A stretch of 35,240 nucleotides of DNA. Origin: an uncultured Clostridia bacterium. GTDB taxonomy: Bacteria > Bacillota > Clostridia > Oscillospirales > Oscillospiraceae. The stretch covers positions 1-35,240 of the forward strand of contig CAMVJF010000002.1 in the NCBI GenBank assembly GCA_947167725.1, read 5' to 3'. Under the pieces are notes generated by a model. The model saw only the letters and a list, made by a program, of their open reading frames with translations. It was not told the DNA's origin and did no database searches. Below are positions 1 through 6,069 of the stretch, piece after piece (position 1 is the stretch's first letter; each line of letters starts with the position of its first letter). The position numbers and the translations under genes were made by a program.

Positions 1-398
1 TAATTTTGATAACCAGGATAATAAGCAACTACTGAATGAACACCAGCATCAAAATCACTTAAAGATAAATTCAATAAAGCAGTAGCGTTTTCTAAAGTGA
101 TGTTATAAGCAATACTATCAATATAAACAGTCACATTGCCTTTTGCTTCCTCTGGAGTAATATTAACCTGAATAATAACACGATCATCAACAATACCAGT
201 AGTTAAATTAAGAGTAGTATTATATAACTTCCAATCAGCGATTAAAACTGCACCTTTATACACAAGATTACTATACCTAGAAGTATCAGTAATATTAGAA
301 GTTAAAACATTACTTCCCTGAACAACAACTAACTCATAGGCTTCATAATGACCACCAGTGTAATTAGCAACATAACCCACCTTAGGATTTAAAATATG
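1..398 (-). CDS. Fragment of archaeal adhesin-like protein (foreign, chimeric)
   Basis: One open frame runs through the whole stretch on the minus strand, entering from a TGA at 399-401 and leaving the window at position 1, with no usable start. The translation contains NPKVGYVANYTGG, then an Ig-like strand pattern with ITPEEAKGNVTVYID, YNITLENATALLNLSL and DAGVHSVVAYYPGY. This pattern (GNVTVYIDG.., then AGxHxVxVxYxG) is typical of the bacterial-Ig-like repeats in Methanobrevibacter adhesin-like surface proteins. Base composition is strongly AT-rich with A/T-ending codons, while everything from about 400 on is very GC-rich. I infer a different genome joined here. Organism assignment is from recall; that it is foreign to the phage is nearly certain. 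Confidence 0.8.
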
Positions 399-722
399 TC
401 AGGAAAGCGAATCTTTCCCGCGCCCCGACCCGGGGGGGATCGTCCGCCGGCGGAGCGCATCGCCCGCCGCGGTAAGCCGACCGCTCGCGCGATCGTGCAT
501 CGCGTTGTGGCTGGCCTGGCTGAGCGCGATGAGATTCCACCGCTCGTAAGCGTACTCCGGGTAGTCCTCGACGGGCCAGATGTGGTGCACATGGCTGGCC
601 GCCTCGCGCCGCCCGAAGCGCTTCGCGTACTCACAGCGGTACTCGCTCTCGCGCAGGACGCGCGCCCGCAGCCGCTGCCAGCGCCGGTTGCGCTCGGAGT
701 AATCGAAGCCCATAAACGACAA
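399..722 (-). CDS. HNH endonuclease
   Basis: 107 aa, the usual length for phage HNH proteins that sit before the terminase genes and help DNA packaging and cos cleavage. The HNH core is seen as VHHI (H46, H47), WNL (N63) and SHNAMH (H72, N73, H76), followed by the usual MHDR...G tail. It belongs to the variant with a single Cys (C30): the second Cys of the first pair and the CxxC before the last His are replaced (CEYA, SQAS), so the structural zinc is probably absent. It starts 16 bases after a terminator-like hairpin (721-770). The stop codon lies at the chimeric junction. On a circular genome its downstream neighbours are the small Cys protein, ParB-methyltransferase and terminases at the right end of the window. 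Confidence 0.88.
   Translation of the reverse strand: MSFMGFDYSERNRRWQRLRARVLRESEYRCEYAKRFGRREAASHVHHIWPVEDYPEYAYERWNLIALSQASHNAMHDRASGRLTAAGDALRRRTIPPGSGRGKDSLS
402..418. repeat. Small inverted repeat next to the chimeric junction
   Basis: GGAAAG and CTTTCC flank a 5-base loop, within the last codons of the HNH gene and about 5-10 bases from the point where the sequence becomes archaeal-like and AT-rich. It may be incidental, but a hairpin at a breakpoint fits template switching or an assembly break. Confidence 0.4.
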
Positions 723-786
723 AAAGCCAGAGCCGGGATCAGTCCTGGGACTGAACCGGGCTCTGGCTTAGGAAGCTCTGGCCTCT
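721..786 (-). terminator. Attenuator-like hairpin before HNH gene (copy 1)
   Basis: Read on the minus strand: GAGGCCAGAGCT, then stem AGCCAGAGCC, an inner stem CAGTCC/GGACTG, then GGCTCTGGCTTTTT, and 16 bases later the HNH start. The stem plus T-run is the form of an intrinsic terminator. The first GCCAGAGC (774-784) repeats the sequence of the stem's left arm and could pair with the right arm instead, giving an antiterminator. The same module, including the 13-base AGCTCTGGCCTCT (plus strand), recurs at 33109-33176 before a small terminase. The structure overlaps the C-terminal codons of the zinc-ribbon gene. Attenuation is inferred; the structure is seen. Confidence 0.65.
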
Positions 787-951
787 CGCGATATCGATGA
801 GCAGCTCGCGCCGACACTTGCGGCACCAGACAGGGAGCCGCTCGGCCTCGGTGCCTGGCGCGATCCGCACGAGCTTGCCGCCGCAGAACGGGCAGCAGGC
901 GAAACCGCCTTTTCTTGGCAATATTCTAACACGATTCTCCGGAGTTTGCAA
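739..951 (-). CDS. Com-like zinc-ribbon protein
   Basis: Up to 70 aa with CPFC (C20, C23) and CRKC (C43, C46), a four-Cys zinc ribbon like those of phage Com-type translational regulators, which are common just before HNH/terminase genes in Firmicute phages. The role is inferred from this resemblance. The start is unclear: no ATG is in frame. A TTG at 951 gives 70 aa but coincides with a good -35 box; a TTG at 919-921 gives 60 aa and would be on a nearly leaderless transcript. The C-terminus (SQSPVQSQD) is encoded by the hairpin at 721-786, so protein end and RNA structure are under joint constraint. Confidence 0.7.
   Translation of the reverse strand: MQTPENRVRILPRKGGFACCPFCGGKLVRIAPGTEAERLPVWCRKCRRELLIDIARGQSFLSQSPVQSQD
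923..951 (-). promoter_or_regulatory. Sigma-A-type promoter for zinc-ribbon/HNH/late operon
   Basis: On the minus strand TTGCAA (946-951) and TAGAAT (923-928) are separated by exactly 17 bases. It lies in the AT-rich gap (951-1012) after the HUH gene and points at the zinc-ribbon, hairpin, HNH and, on a circular genome, the whole packaging and structural region. It is therefore the best candidate for the late promoter. A second AT-rich patch at 979-1010 could hold additional promoter elements. Confidence 0.55.
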
Positions 952-1012
952 GACATCAGCCCCCTGTTCCTGAAAATAATATAGTTATCGAGACGCGAAA
1001 ATTTATAAAAGG

Positions 1013-1765
1013 TCAGCGCCTGCGTTTGGCTCTGGGCCGTCCCTTGGGATGGAGGCCGCGGATCTCGACGTACTTGAGGTACTGTCCGATGCCGAACTCG
1101 TTGCGCTCGTGCCAGTCCTCGCAGAGCAGGACGCCTTTGGGCGGCTGCAGCGTGGTGTCGTCCGGGACCGGGAAGGTCTCGACCTCGGGTTTGGCTGCGT
1201 TGCGGGTGTTGTGCCAGGCGTGGGCGCCGGCGCGGTCGAGCGGTTCCTTGACCATGTAGGCGGCGAGCTGGGCGTAGCTGTTGTCCTTATCGATCCGGAT
1301 CGGCTCAATGTCGACGCGCCCGTAGGGCCAGCAGCGCTGCAGCGTGTCGTAGTCGCTGCCGGATCTGGCCTGGATGCAGGCGTGCACGTGCCAGCGCCGG
1401 TCGGTCAGGAAGTCGTCGTCCTCGTGCTTGTGTTCGGCGCGCCAGAAGATGACGGGCGCGTTCTTGCCGTAGGCACGGACGATCCGCCGCCGGAAGGCCT
1501 TGACGCAGGCCTCGACGCCCTTCTCGTCCTTCGGGAGATCCTCGTCCCGAAAGGTGAACGTGCACCAGTGATCCCGCGGGAGGATGTTGGCGGCGAGCTC
1601 GAGCTCCAGCTTGTCGCGCAGGTACTTGGCGTTCATGCGCTTCTGCGCCTCGCTGGAGAGCCGCCGCTTGGCGCTGCGGGCCCTGGGCTCGTCGTAGCGC
1701 GAGCCCCGCGGATAGAGCGCGACCTTGACCAGCGGCCCGGCCGCGATGATCTTTTTGGTTTTCAT
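1013..1765 (-). CDS. HUH-type replication-associated protein (ORF2/G2P-like)
   Basis: 250 aa. It resembles the REP_ORF2-G2P family of HUH endonuclease-like proteins: a beta strand HWCTFTFRDEDLP (66-78), a metal-binding His motif RRWHVHAC (H126, H128), the sequence GRVDIEPI and a downstream tyrosine motif YAQLAAYMVKEP (Y170, K173), followed by a basic tail RPRAKRRR. HUH proteins nick single-stranded DNA at hairpins through the Tyr. Such genes occur in gut tailed phages, where their role is not clear, since DnaB and an initiator are also encoded here. The Shine-Dalgarno GGAGGG with 8-base spacing lies inside the hairpin at 1769-1805, which fixes ATG 1765 as start and suggests translational control. 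Confidence 0.72.
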   Translation of the reverse strand: MKTKKIIAAGPLVKVALYPRGSRYDEPRARSAKRRLSSEAQKRMNAKYLRDKLELELAANILPRDHWCTFTFRDEDLPKDEKGVEACVKAFRRRIVRAYGKNAPVIFWRAEHKHEDDDFLTDRRWHVHACIQARSGSDYDTLQRCWPYGRVDIEPIRIDKDNSYAQLAAYMVKEPLDRAGAHAWHNTRNAAKPEVETFPVPDDTTLQPPKGVLLCEDWHERNEFGIGQYLKYVEIRGLHPKGRPRAKRRR

Positions 1766-1768
1766 GGG

Positions 1769-1805
1769 CAGAGCCCTCCGAGGATTCCGGCCTCGCAGGG
1801 CTCTG
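1769..1805 (-). promoter_or_regulatory. Hairpin sequestering the SD of the HUH gene
   Basis: Arms CAGAGCCCTCCGAGG (1769-1783) and CCTCGCAGGGCTCTG (1791-1805) pair over 15 bases with one mismatch, around a 7-base loop. On the minus strand the downstream arm contains GGAGGG, 8 bases before ATG 1765, so folding would hide the ribosome site. The outer stem CAGAGCC/GGCTCTG matches the cores of the hairpins at 721-770 and 33111-33163. Confidence 0.7.
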
Positions 1806-1808
1806 ATC

Positions 1809-1967
1809 TCATTTCGTTTTGTCGTCGGGCCTCACCGCGCATCGGCAGCGGTTGGGCCAGTTGAGGCAGCGCTCGGGGCACTCGTCGCGCATCCAGCAGT
1901 CGGCGCAGCAGAGCGCCTTGCCGACGGCGCGGCAGAGGTAGATCCGGCAGATCCGTGTCTGCTTCAT
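1809..1967 (-). CDS. Small Cys-rich phage protein
   Basis: 52 aa, MKQTRICRIYLCRAVGK..., with seven further Cys arranged as CCADCWMRDEC.ERCLN..NRCRC. This spacing suggests a small zinc- or metal-binding knuckle. Similar short Cys-rich proteins are common in early regions of Firmicute phages; no function is known to me. ATG at 1967 overlaps the stop of the upstream gene as ATGA, so translation is coupled. The longer open frame upstream of this ATG is out of frame with good coding and is not used. Confidence 0.65.
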   Translation of the reverse strand: MKQTRICRIYLCRAVGKALCCADCWMRDECPERCLNWPNRCRCAVRPDDKTK

Positions 1968-2167
1968 CAGAATTTGAATCCCTCGCGGATCGTCCCTCCG
2001 GGGAAACTCGCCTCGGCGCGGTACCAGCGGTGCGCCTCGTTGACGTAGGTGATCCGGCCGCTGACGCGCACGGTGAGGCCGAGGATGTACTCGGTCTTGT
2101 CGGTGTTGTGGGTGAACGCGGTCGGCGTCCAGTCGTACGGCTTGCCGACCTCGGGGACGTCTTTCAT
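1967..2167 (-). CDS. Hypothetical early phage protein
   Basis: 66 aa, MKDVPEVGKPYDWTPTAFTHN..., predicted mostly beta (EYILGLTVRVSGRITYVNEAHRWYRAEASF). I recognise no domain. ATGA overlaps at both ends (with the gene at 2164-2493 and the one at 1809-1967) place it firmly in the leftward early operon. GC-rich third codon positions match its neighbours. Confidence 0.65.
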   Translation of the reverse strand: MKDVPEVGKPYDWTPTAFTHNTDKTEYILGLTVRVSGRITYVNEAHRWYRAEASFPGGTIREGFKF

Positions 2168-2493
2168 TTTGGACCCGCCCCCTCCGATTTGTCAAGGCAA
2201 GAATCCTTGACATTCTCGCCGATCAGCGCGTACATCTCGCTGCGGAGAGCGGCAACACGGTTGTCGATGTAGGACTTCAGCCGTTCGTTTCGGCTCTGCT
2301 TAAACCATTTCGTTTTGAACCATCGCAGGCTCTTTTCCCAGTCCTCCCGGCTGTAATCAGCCGATAGCCACCATTCCTCGTCGTGAAGAAGTTTCGCCAG
2401 GTCTGACATTAGATCCGCTATTTCCGGGTCTGCTTCCCTGCCAGCCATGTCCTCGACCTTGATGTAAAAATAATCGAAGTATCCTCCGCTCAT
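2164..2493 (-). CDS. Conserved phage protein of the MSGGYFDY type
   Basis: 109 aa. It begins MSGGYFDYFYIKVEDMAG and continues with LMSDLAKLLHDEEWWLSADYSREDWEKSLRWFKTKWF. I recall a phage family with this N-terminus and the LHDxEWW motif, of unknown function and typically found among small early genes. Helical and acidic-aromatic; no catalytic motif is visible. It overlaps the upstream gene (2490-2870) and the downstream one by 4 bases. Base composition is slightly lower in GC than the neighbours. Confidence 0.7.
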   Translation of the reverse strand: MSGGYFDYFYIKVEDMAGREADPEIADLMSDLAKLLHDEEWWLSADYSREDWEKSLRWFKTKWFKQSRNERLKSYIDNRVAALRSEMYALIGENVKDSCLDKSEGAGPK

Positions 2494-2870
2494 GTTCCTC
2501 TCTCCTCCTGTTTCACGCGGATGCGCCGCAGCTCGTCCATGTAGGCCGCGCCGTAGGCCCGGTCGAACTCGACGAAGTTCTCCTCCCCGACGATCTTCCG
2601 GATCAGGGCGTCGCGCTTACCCTTGGCGTAGTCGATGTGCTTATCGCCGTTCTGCTCGGCGTCGTCGACGTAGAGCCCGGCGAGCTCCTCCATGGCCTCG
2701 TGGTAGGCCGCCGAGAACGCTGCCGCCCGTCCCGGCCCCATGCCGAGGGCCTCGTGCGCGGCGATCAGCGCGGCGTCGAAGCCCAGCATGATCCGGGCCT
2801 GGGTCTGCTCGGCCACAAGCTTCCGGGCGATCCTCTCGGCGAGGATCAGGGTCTGATTCTTCCGGCTCAT
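2490..2870 (-). CDS. Hypothetical phage protein, helical
   Basis: 126 aa, predicted all-helical (LAERIARKLVAEQTQARIMLGFDAALIAAHEALGMG...). No known domain is recognised. The sequence FDAALIAAHEALGMGPGRAAAF followed by an acidic helix looks like a small DNA- or protein-binding accessory factor, but this is a guess. It overlaps the upstream 48-aa gene as ATGA at 2867-2870, so it lies in the parB-downstream operon. Confidence 0.65.
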   Translation of the reverse strand: MSRKNQTLILAERIARKLVAEQTQARIMLGFDAALIAAHEALGMGPGRAAAFSAAYHEAMEELAGLYVDDAEQNGDKHIDYAKGKRDALIRKIVGEENFVEFDRAYGAAYMDELRRIRVKQEERGT

Positions 2871-3013
2871 TTCTTTCCTCCCCGTGGGGTGATCGTGCAG
2901 GCGGTGAGGCGCTTGGAAAGCGCTTCGGCGATCTGGAGATCCTGCTCGTCGGCGATCAGCCGCAGCGAGGCGGCGAAGCTGTCGACGACGGCGAGGATCA
3001 TATCGATTTTCAT
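2867..3013 (-). CDS. Small hypothetical protein after parB
   Basis: 48 aa: MKIDMILAVVDSFAASLRLI, then ADEQDLQIAEALSKRLTACT and ITPRGGKK. It fills the gap between parB and the 126-aa gene exactly: its ATG overlaps the parB stop (3010-3013) and its stop overlaps the next ATG (2867-2870). The chain of ATGA couplings is the main evidence that it is real. Short amphipathic helices with no recognised function. Confidence 0.6.
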   Translation of the reverse strand: MKIDMILAVVDSFAASLRLIADEQDLQIAEALSKRLTACTITPRGGKK

Positions 3014-4575
3014 GTCTCGCCCTCCGTATCCGGCAGCGGCCACCAGCCGACGACCAGCATGCCCTTCATGATCGGCCGCCCGGTGAAGTACCAGGTCTGC
3101 CCATCCCAGTCAAAGCGGAACTCCTTCGGCGGTTCGTCCTCCGGGTCGAGGTTCCCCTTCATCCGGCAGAAGTACCGGCCCGGCCTGGGCGGCGTGCCGG
3201 TGAGCCAGCGCGGCTCCGGCGCGCCGTCGTCCTGCGTCGCAGCAGCCCCTTCCCCCGCGGGCCGCACAGCCTCCGTCCGCCCGAGCAGGTAGTCGGTGGA
3301 GCAGCCGAGCAGGTCGGCCAGGTCGATCAGGCAATCGTCGAGAAACTCGATCGCGTAGTGCTGCACGTCCTTCTCCTCGCCGGAGACGAAGCGCAGGATC
3401 TGCTGCACGTCCCCATCGCTCTCCCAGAGCTGGTCCAGCACGCCCTCCAGGTTCCGCCCGTTCTCCTCTGCCGCCCGGCCGATCCGGGCCCAGATCGCGG
3501 CGCTCTCCTCGTCGTGCTCCTTGCGGGCGCGCTCGGCCGCGGCCTGCCGCATTTCAAGATCCGTCTGCCGCTGCCGTTTGAGGCGGTCGGTCTCGGTGAT
3601 CGCCTGGGCGCGCTCGGCCTCGCACTTGATGCAGGCCCACTCGCACGTCCCGATCTCCTGGCAGCCGATGCAGCAGCGTCCCCGGTAGCAGTTCTCCCGG
3701 ACGCCCTCGAAGTGCGTGAGCTTCTGCGCGTAGTCGAAGCGGCTCTCCGCGTAGGTGCAGGGGCAGCCGACGCTGGACTTTTTGCACTTGATGGTGCAGA
3801 GCTTGCGGTGCAGGTCCCCGAGTTTCTCAACGTACTCGGCCGTGAGCGCCTCGGGCTTGTAGCCGAGGTGCAGGTGGTTGACCCAGATATTCTTTTGCAG
3901 CGCCTTGTCCAGCCGGGAGAAGGCATAGGCGACGCTCTCGTTGATCTTGCCCTGGTCGAAGGCGGAGAGGATGTACTCGTGGCAGCGGTGCCCGATGGCG
4001 TCCAGCCGCCCGATCTTGCTCTTGGTGAGGTTCACGGCCTCGGCCACGTGGTCGCGCATCCGGCCGGTAAACTGCACGCCCTGGGCCTGCAGCTCATAGA
4101 GCGCCTTGCGCGTCTCCTCGATCTCCCGGCGCTTCTCGGCGTCGCTGCGCTCGCGCGTGCAGGAGTTGGCGTAGATGAGCCGCAGCCGCCGCATGGCGTC
4201 GCTCGCCTCGCCGTACTCCACGATACAGGGCACTCCGCTGTCGAACATCGGGTTCCCGCCGTCGCGGATCAGCAGGCAGGCGGCCCGCCTCCGGTGGCCG
4301 GAGACGACGGTGTAGCGCTCGCCGTTCGGCCGGACCCGGATGGGATCCAGCAGGCCCACGGTCTCGATGTTCCCGGCGAGCTCGTCGAGCCCGTCGAGCG
4401 AGTAGAAGTTCTCCGGGTCCGGGTCGATCGCCTCCAGCGGCAGCCGGACGATCTGCTCCTCCCCGGTGTTTAAATCGGGCACGCCCTTCAGCGCTGCCGC
4501 AAGGTCAAAGCCCCCGCCGCTCACGGGGCCGAGCTCCTGCACCTTGCGCATCTGTTTTTCCTGTCGTTCCGTCAT
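3010..4575 (-). CDS. parB: ParB-like nuclease/partition protein with Cys cluster
   Basis: 521 aa. Residues ~40-150 are a ParB/Srx domain: IVRLPLEAIDPDPEN, LDELAGNIETVGLLDPIRVRP and VVSGHRRRAACLLI (the arginine-rich CTP-binding motif). A helical HTH region follows with LTKSKIGRLDAIG. A Cys-rich centre (roughly 265-330: CKKSSVGCPC, CYRGRCCIGCQ, CEWACIKC) could bind metal or an iron-sulfur cluster. After a coiled coil there is LADLLGCSTDYLLGR, which looks like the last helix of an XRE HTH, then a beta-rich tail with PPRPGRYFCR. With ParA upstream (ATGA overlap at 4572-4575) it forms a parAB cassette. A canonical parS was not found. Confidence 0.82.
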   Translation of the reverse strand: MTERQEKQMRKVQELGPVSGGGFDLAAALKGVPDLNTGEEQIVRLPLEAIDPDPENFYSLDGLDELAGNIETVGLLDPIRVRPNGERYTVVSGHRRRAACLLIRDGGNPMFDSGVPCIVEYGEASDAMRRLRLIYANSCTRERSDAEKRREIEETRKALYELQAQGVQFTGRMRDHVAEAVNLTKSKIGRLDAIGHRCHEYILSAFDQGKINESVAYAFSRLDKALQKNIWVNHLHLGYKPEALTAEYVEKLGDLHRKLCTIKCKKSSVGCPCTYAESRFDYAQKLTHFEGVRENCYRGRCCIGCQEIGTCEWACIKCEAERAQAITETDRLKRQRQTDLEMRQAAAERARKEHDEESAAIWARIGRAAEENGRNLEGVLDQLWESDGDVQQILRFVSGEEKDVQHYAIEFLDDCLIDLADLLGCSTDYLLGRTEAVRPAGEGAAATQDDGAPEPRWLTGTPPRPGRYFCRMKGNLDPEDEPPKEFRFDWDGQTWYFTGRPIMKGMLVVGWWPLPDTEGET

Positions 4576-5594
4576 GCCTGCTCGCCCCCTTCCCTGTCAT
4601 TGCGAGGCAGCGCGCACACTGCCGTGGCAATCCGTTCTCCCTTCCGCGGCCGTCCAGGCCGTCTCTTGCCCGTCTCCACGTCATGGCCCCGCAGCGGCTT
4701 CCCCGCCGCAGCGTCCTCCCCGCTGTCATTGCGAGCCAGCCCGCAGGCTGGTGTGGCAATCCGTTCTCTCCGCTCCTGTCCCACGATCCAGCTCGCGAGC
4801 GCCCGGTAGTCCCGGCAGGGCGCCGAGCGCGGGGAGCAGACGATCAGCGGCTGCTGGTGGTAGGTCATGTCGTCCACCCGGTCGGAGCGCCGGATCCGCG
4901 GCAGCACCTTGAGGCCCGCCGATCGCAGCGCGCTCTCGGCCCGCTGGATGGTCTCGGACCGGTACCACATGACCGGCAGCACGCCCAGCAGCTGCAGCTT
5001 TGGGTTGAGGCGCCGCATGTTGGCGATCTGCCGCATCAGGTTGGTCATGCCTTCGAGCGCGAAGGCGTCGAGCTTGACCGGGATCAGCACCGCGTCGGCC
5101 GCGATCAGGGCAGCCGAGCTCGCCGCGTTGAAGGCCGGCGGGCAGTCGATCAGGCAGTAATCGAAGGGCTCGCCGTAGATCACCGTCGCGAGCTTCTCGT
5201 TCCTCTCGTCCCCCTTGACGGCAGCGGCGATCTTCTCGCGCTGCTCCAGCGCCTTGCGCAGCTCGCGCAGACAGGTCACGTCGGCCCGCCCGTCCCCGGC
5301 CTTGCTGAGGTCCAGGTCCATCAGGTCAGGGCTGCCGGCGATCAGGCTCACGCCGGGCACGTTGGTGGTCTGCAGCGCCAGCGGCTTCTCGTCGCTGAGC
5401 TCCCGCCGCAGCATGGCGGCGACGCCGACGCGCTCCCGGTCCCCGCCGAGGAAGCTCGTGGCGTTGCCCTGGCTGTCCGCGTCGATCACGAGGACGCGCT
5501 TTCCGAACTCACGCGCGAGGATGGCCGCGAGATTGACGGCGGTCGTCGTCTTGGCGACGCCGCCCTTCTGGTTGCAGATGCAAATGGTTTTCAT
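4572..5594 (-). CDS. parA: ParA family ATPase with REP-derived tail
   Basis: 340 aa from ATG 5594, the start that begins the P-loop strand (MKTICICNQKGG). The deviant Walker A KGGVAKTTT (10-18), DADSQGN and DYCLIDCPPAF are typical of Soj/ParA partition ATPases, which move DNA by patterning on the nucleoid. The conserved domain ends near RALASWIVG (about residue 275). The remainder is encoded by two REP repeats read in the same frame (RIATPACGLARND and RIATAVCALPRND) separated by a basic stretch KRRPGRPRKG that resembles an AT-hook. The stop overlaps the parB start, so the unusual tail is still within the coupled operon. Upstream in-frame ATGs read through another REP copy and are unlikely. 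Confidence 0.87.
   Translation of the reverse strand: MKTICICNQKGGVAKTTTAVNLAAILAREFGKRVLVIDADSQGNATSFLGGDRERVGVAAMLRRELSDEKPLALQTTNVPGVSLIAGSPDLMDLDLSKAGDGRADVTCLRELRKALEQREKIAAAVKGDERNEKLATVIYGEPFDYCLIDCPPAFNAASSAALIAADAVLIPVKLDAFALEGMTNLMRQIANMRRLNPKLQLLGVLPVMWYRSETIQRAESALRSAGLKVLPRIRRSDRVDDMTYHQQPLIVCSPRSAPCRDYRALASWIVGQERRERIATPACGLARNDSGEDAAAGKPLRGHDVETGKRRPGRPRKGERIATAVCALPRNDREGGEQA
4595..4635. repeat. REP-like repeat, family 1, inside parA
   Basis: TGTCATTGCGAGGCAG ... CTGCC ... GTGGCAATCCGT: the family-1 form (TCATTGCGA, variable short stem, TGGCAATCCG). It lies in parA codons near the C-terminus and is translated as RIATAVCALPRND. Confidence 0.8.
4724..4764. repeat. REP-like repeat, family 1, inside parA (second copy)
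   Basis: TGTCATTGCGAGCCAGCC, a CCAGC/GCTGG stem and TGTGGCAATCCGT. It is translated in the same frame as the copy at 4595-4635; the two copies are offset by 129 bases, a multiple of three. Confidence 0.82.
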
Positions 5595-5621
5595 GTCTTT
5601 CTCTCTCTTTCTTTTCCGTTC

Positions 5622-5656
5622 TGTCATTGCGAGCCAGTGCTCACACTGGCGTGGGG
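5622..5656. repeat. REP-like repeat, family 1, upstream of parA (truncated)
   Basis: TGTCATTGCGAGCCAGTG with CCAGTG/CACTGG stem, but the usual GGCAATCCG end is replaced by GGGGTCTG running into the tandem repeat at 5661-5703. It lies between parA and the 57-aa gene. Confidence 0.72.
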
Positions 5657-5660
5657 TCTG

Positions 5661-5703
5661 CCCTTTAGGGTACAATCCGTTCCCCTTTAGGGTACAATCC
5701 GTT
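5661..5703. repeat. Tandem 21-bp repeat (two copies)
   Basis: Two copies (5661-5681 and 5683-5703) of CCCTTTAGGG followed by TACAATCCGTT, one base apart. CCCTTTAGGG is itself near-palindromic. The end ATCCGTT matches the end of family-1 REPs, so this may be a duplicated REP terminus. It lies directly after the stop of the 57-aa gene. Confidence 0.7.
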
Positions 5704-5706
5704 ATT

Positions 5707-5880
5707 TTACTCGACCTTGCGGGTCAGTTCCTCGAGCTCCTCCCGGCTCAGCGTGTCCGGGATATTGATCGGGCGGCAGCCGCGCAGGAAGATGAGCACG
5801 CGCCCCTCCTGCCGCACGACGCCGACCAGCGCGTGCCGGTCGACCGTGACGACGCCCTCGATCGTGATCGGGTCCTTCAT
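5707..5880 (-). CDS. Small hypothetical protein between dnaB and parA
   Basis: 57 aa: MKDPITIEGVVTVDRHALVG, then VVRQEGRVLIFLRGCRPINI and PDTLSREELEELTRKVE. Its ATG (5880) overlaps the stop of the upstream 62-aa gene as ATGA. Beta strands followed by a charged helix; no domain recognised. The other frame across this stretch gives an Arg/Pro-rich translation typical of a shadow. The gene is short, but coupling and codon pattern support it. Confidence 0.6.
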   Translation of the reverse strand: MKDPITIEGVVTVDRHALVGVVRQEGRVLIFLRGCRPINIPDTLSREELEELTRKVE

Positions 5881-6065
5881 GCCTCTGTTTCACCTCCGTT
5901 CCGTCTCTCGAGTTTTCGGCGTTTCTCCTCAGCCGGGAACCAGCCGCAGTGAACGCACTCCGGCGGGATCCCGCCGTATGCTGCCGGCAGACGGCAGACC
6001 ACGCCGTGCCGCCGAAACAGGCAGCCGTCCGCCTCCGGCGCTTTTTTGATAAACAAATCCATCAT
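5877..6065 (-). CDS. Small Cys-containing phage protein
   Basis: 62 aa, MMDLFIKKAPEADGCLFRRHGVVCRLPAAY..., with ECVHCGWFPAEEKRRKLE. The pattern C-x(8)-C ... CVHCGWFP resembles small phage zinc-knuckle proteins ending in CGWNP-type motifs, whose function is unknown. The Shine-Dalgarno GAGGAG overlaps the dnaB stop, directly before two ATGs (6065 and 6062); the second has the better spacing. Confidence 0.62.
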   Translation of the reverse strand: MMDLFIKKAPEADGCLFRRHGVVCRLPAAYGGIPPECVHCGWFPAEEKRRKLERRNGGETEA

Positions 6066-6069
6066 CTCC

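Noticed and set aside
2507-2518. TGTTTCACG as parS half-site
   Set aside because: Only one half of the bacterial parS palindrome, inside coding sequence; the other half does not match.
3358-4473. 371-residue plus-strand frame opposite parB
   Set aside because: Mirror of the parB coding; no Shine-Dalgarno and no homology pattern.
5661-5703. Small CRISPR or direct repeat array
   Set aside because: Only two copies, one base apart; a duplicated repeat end.
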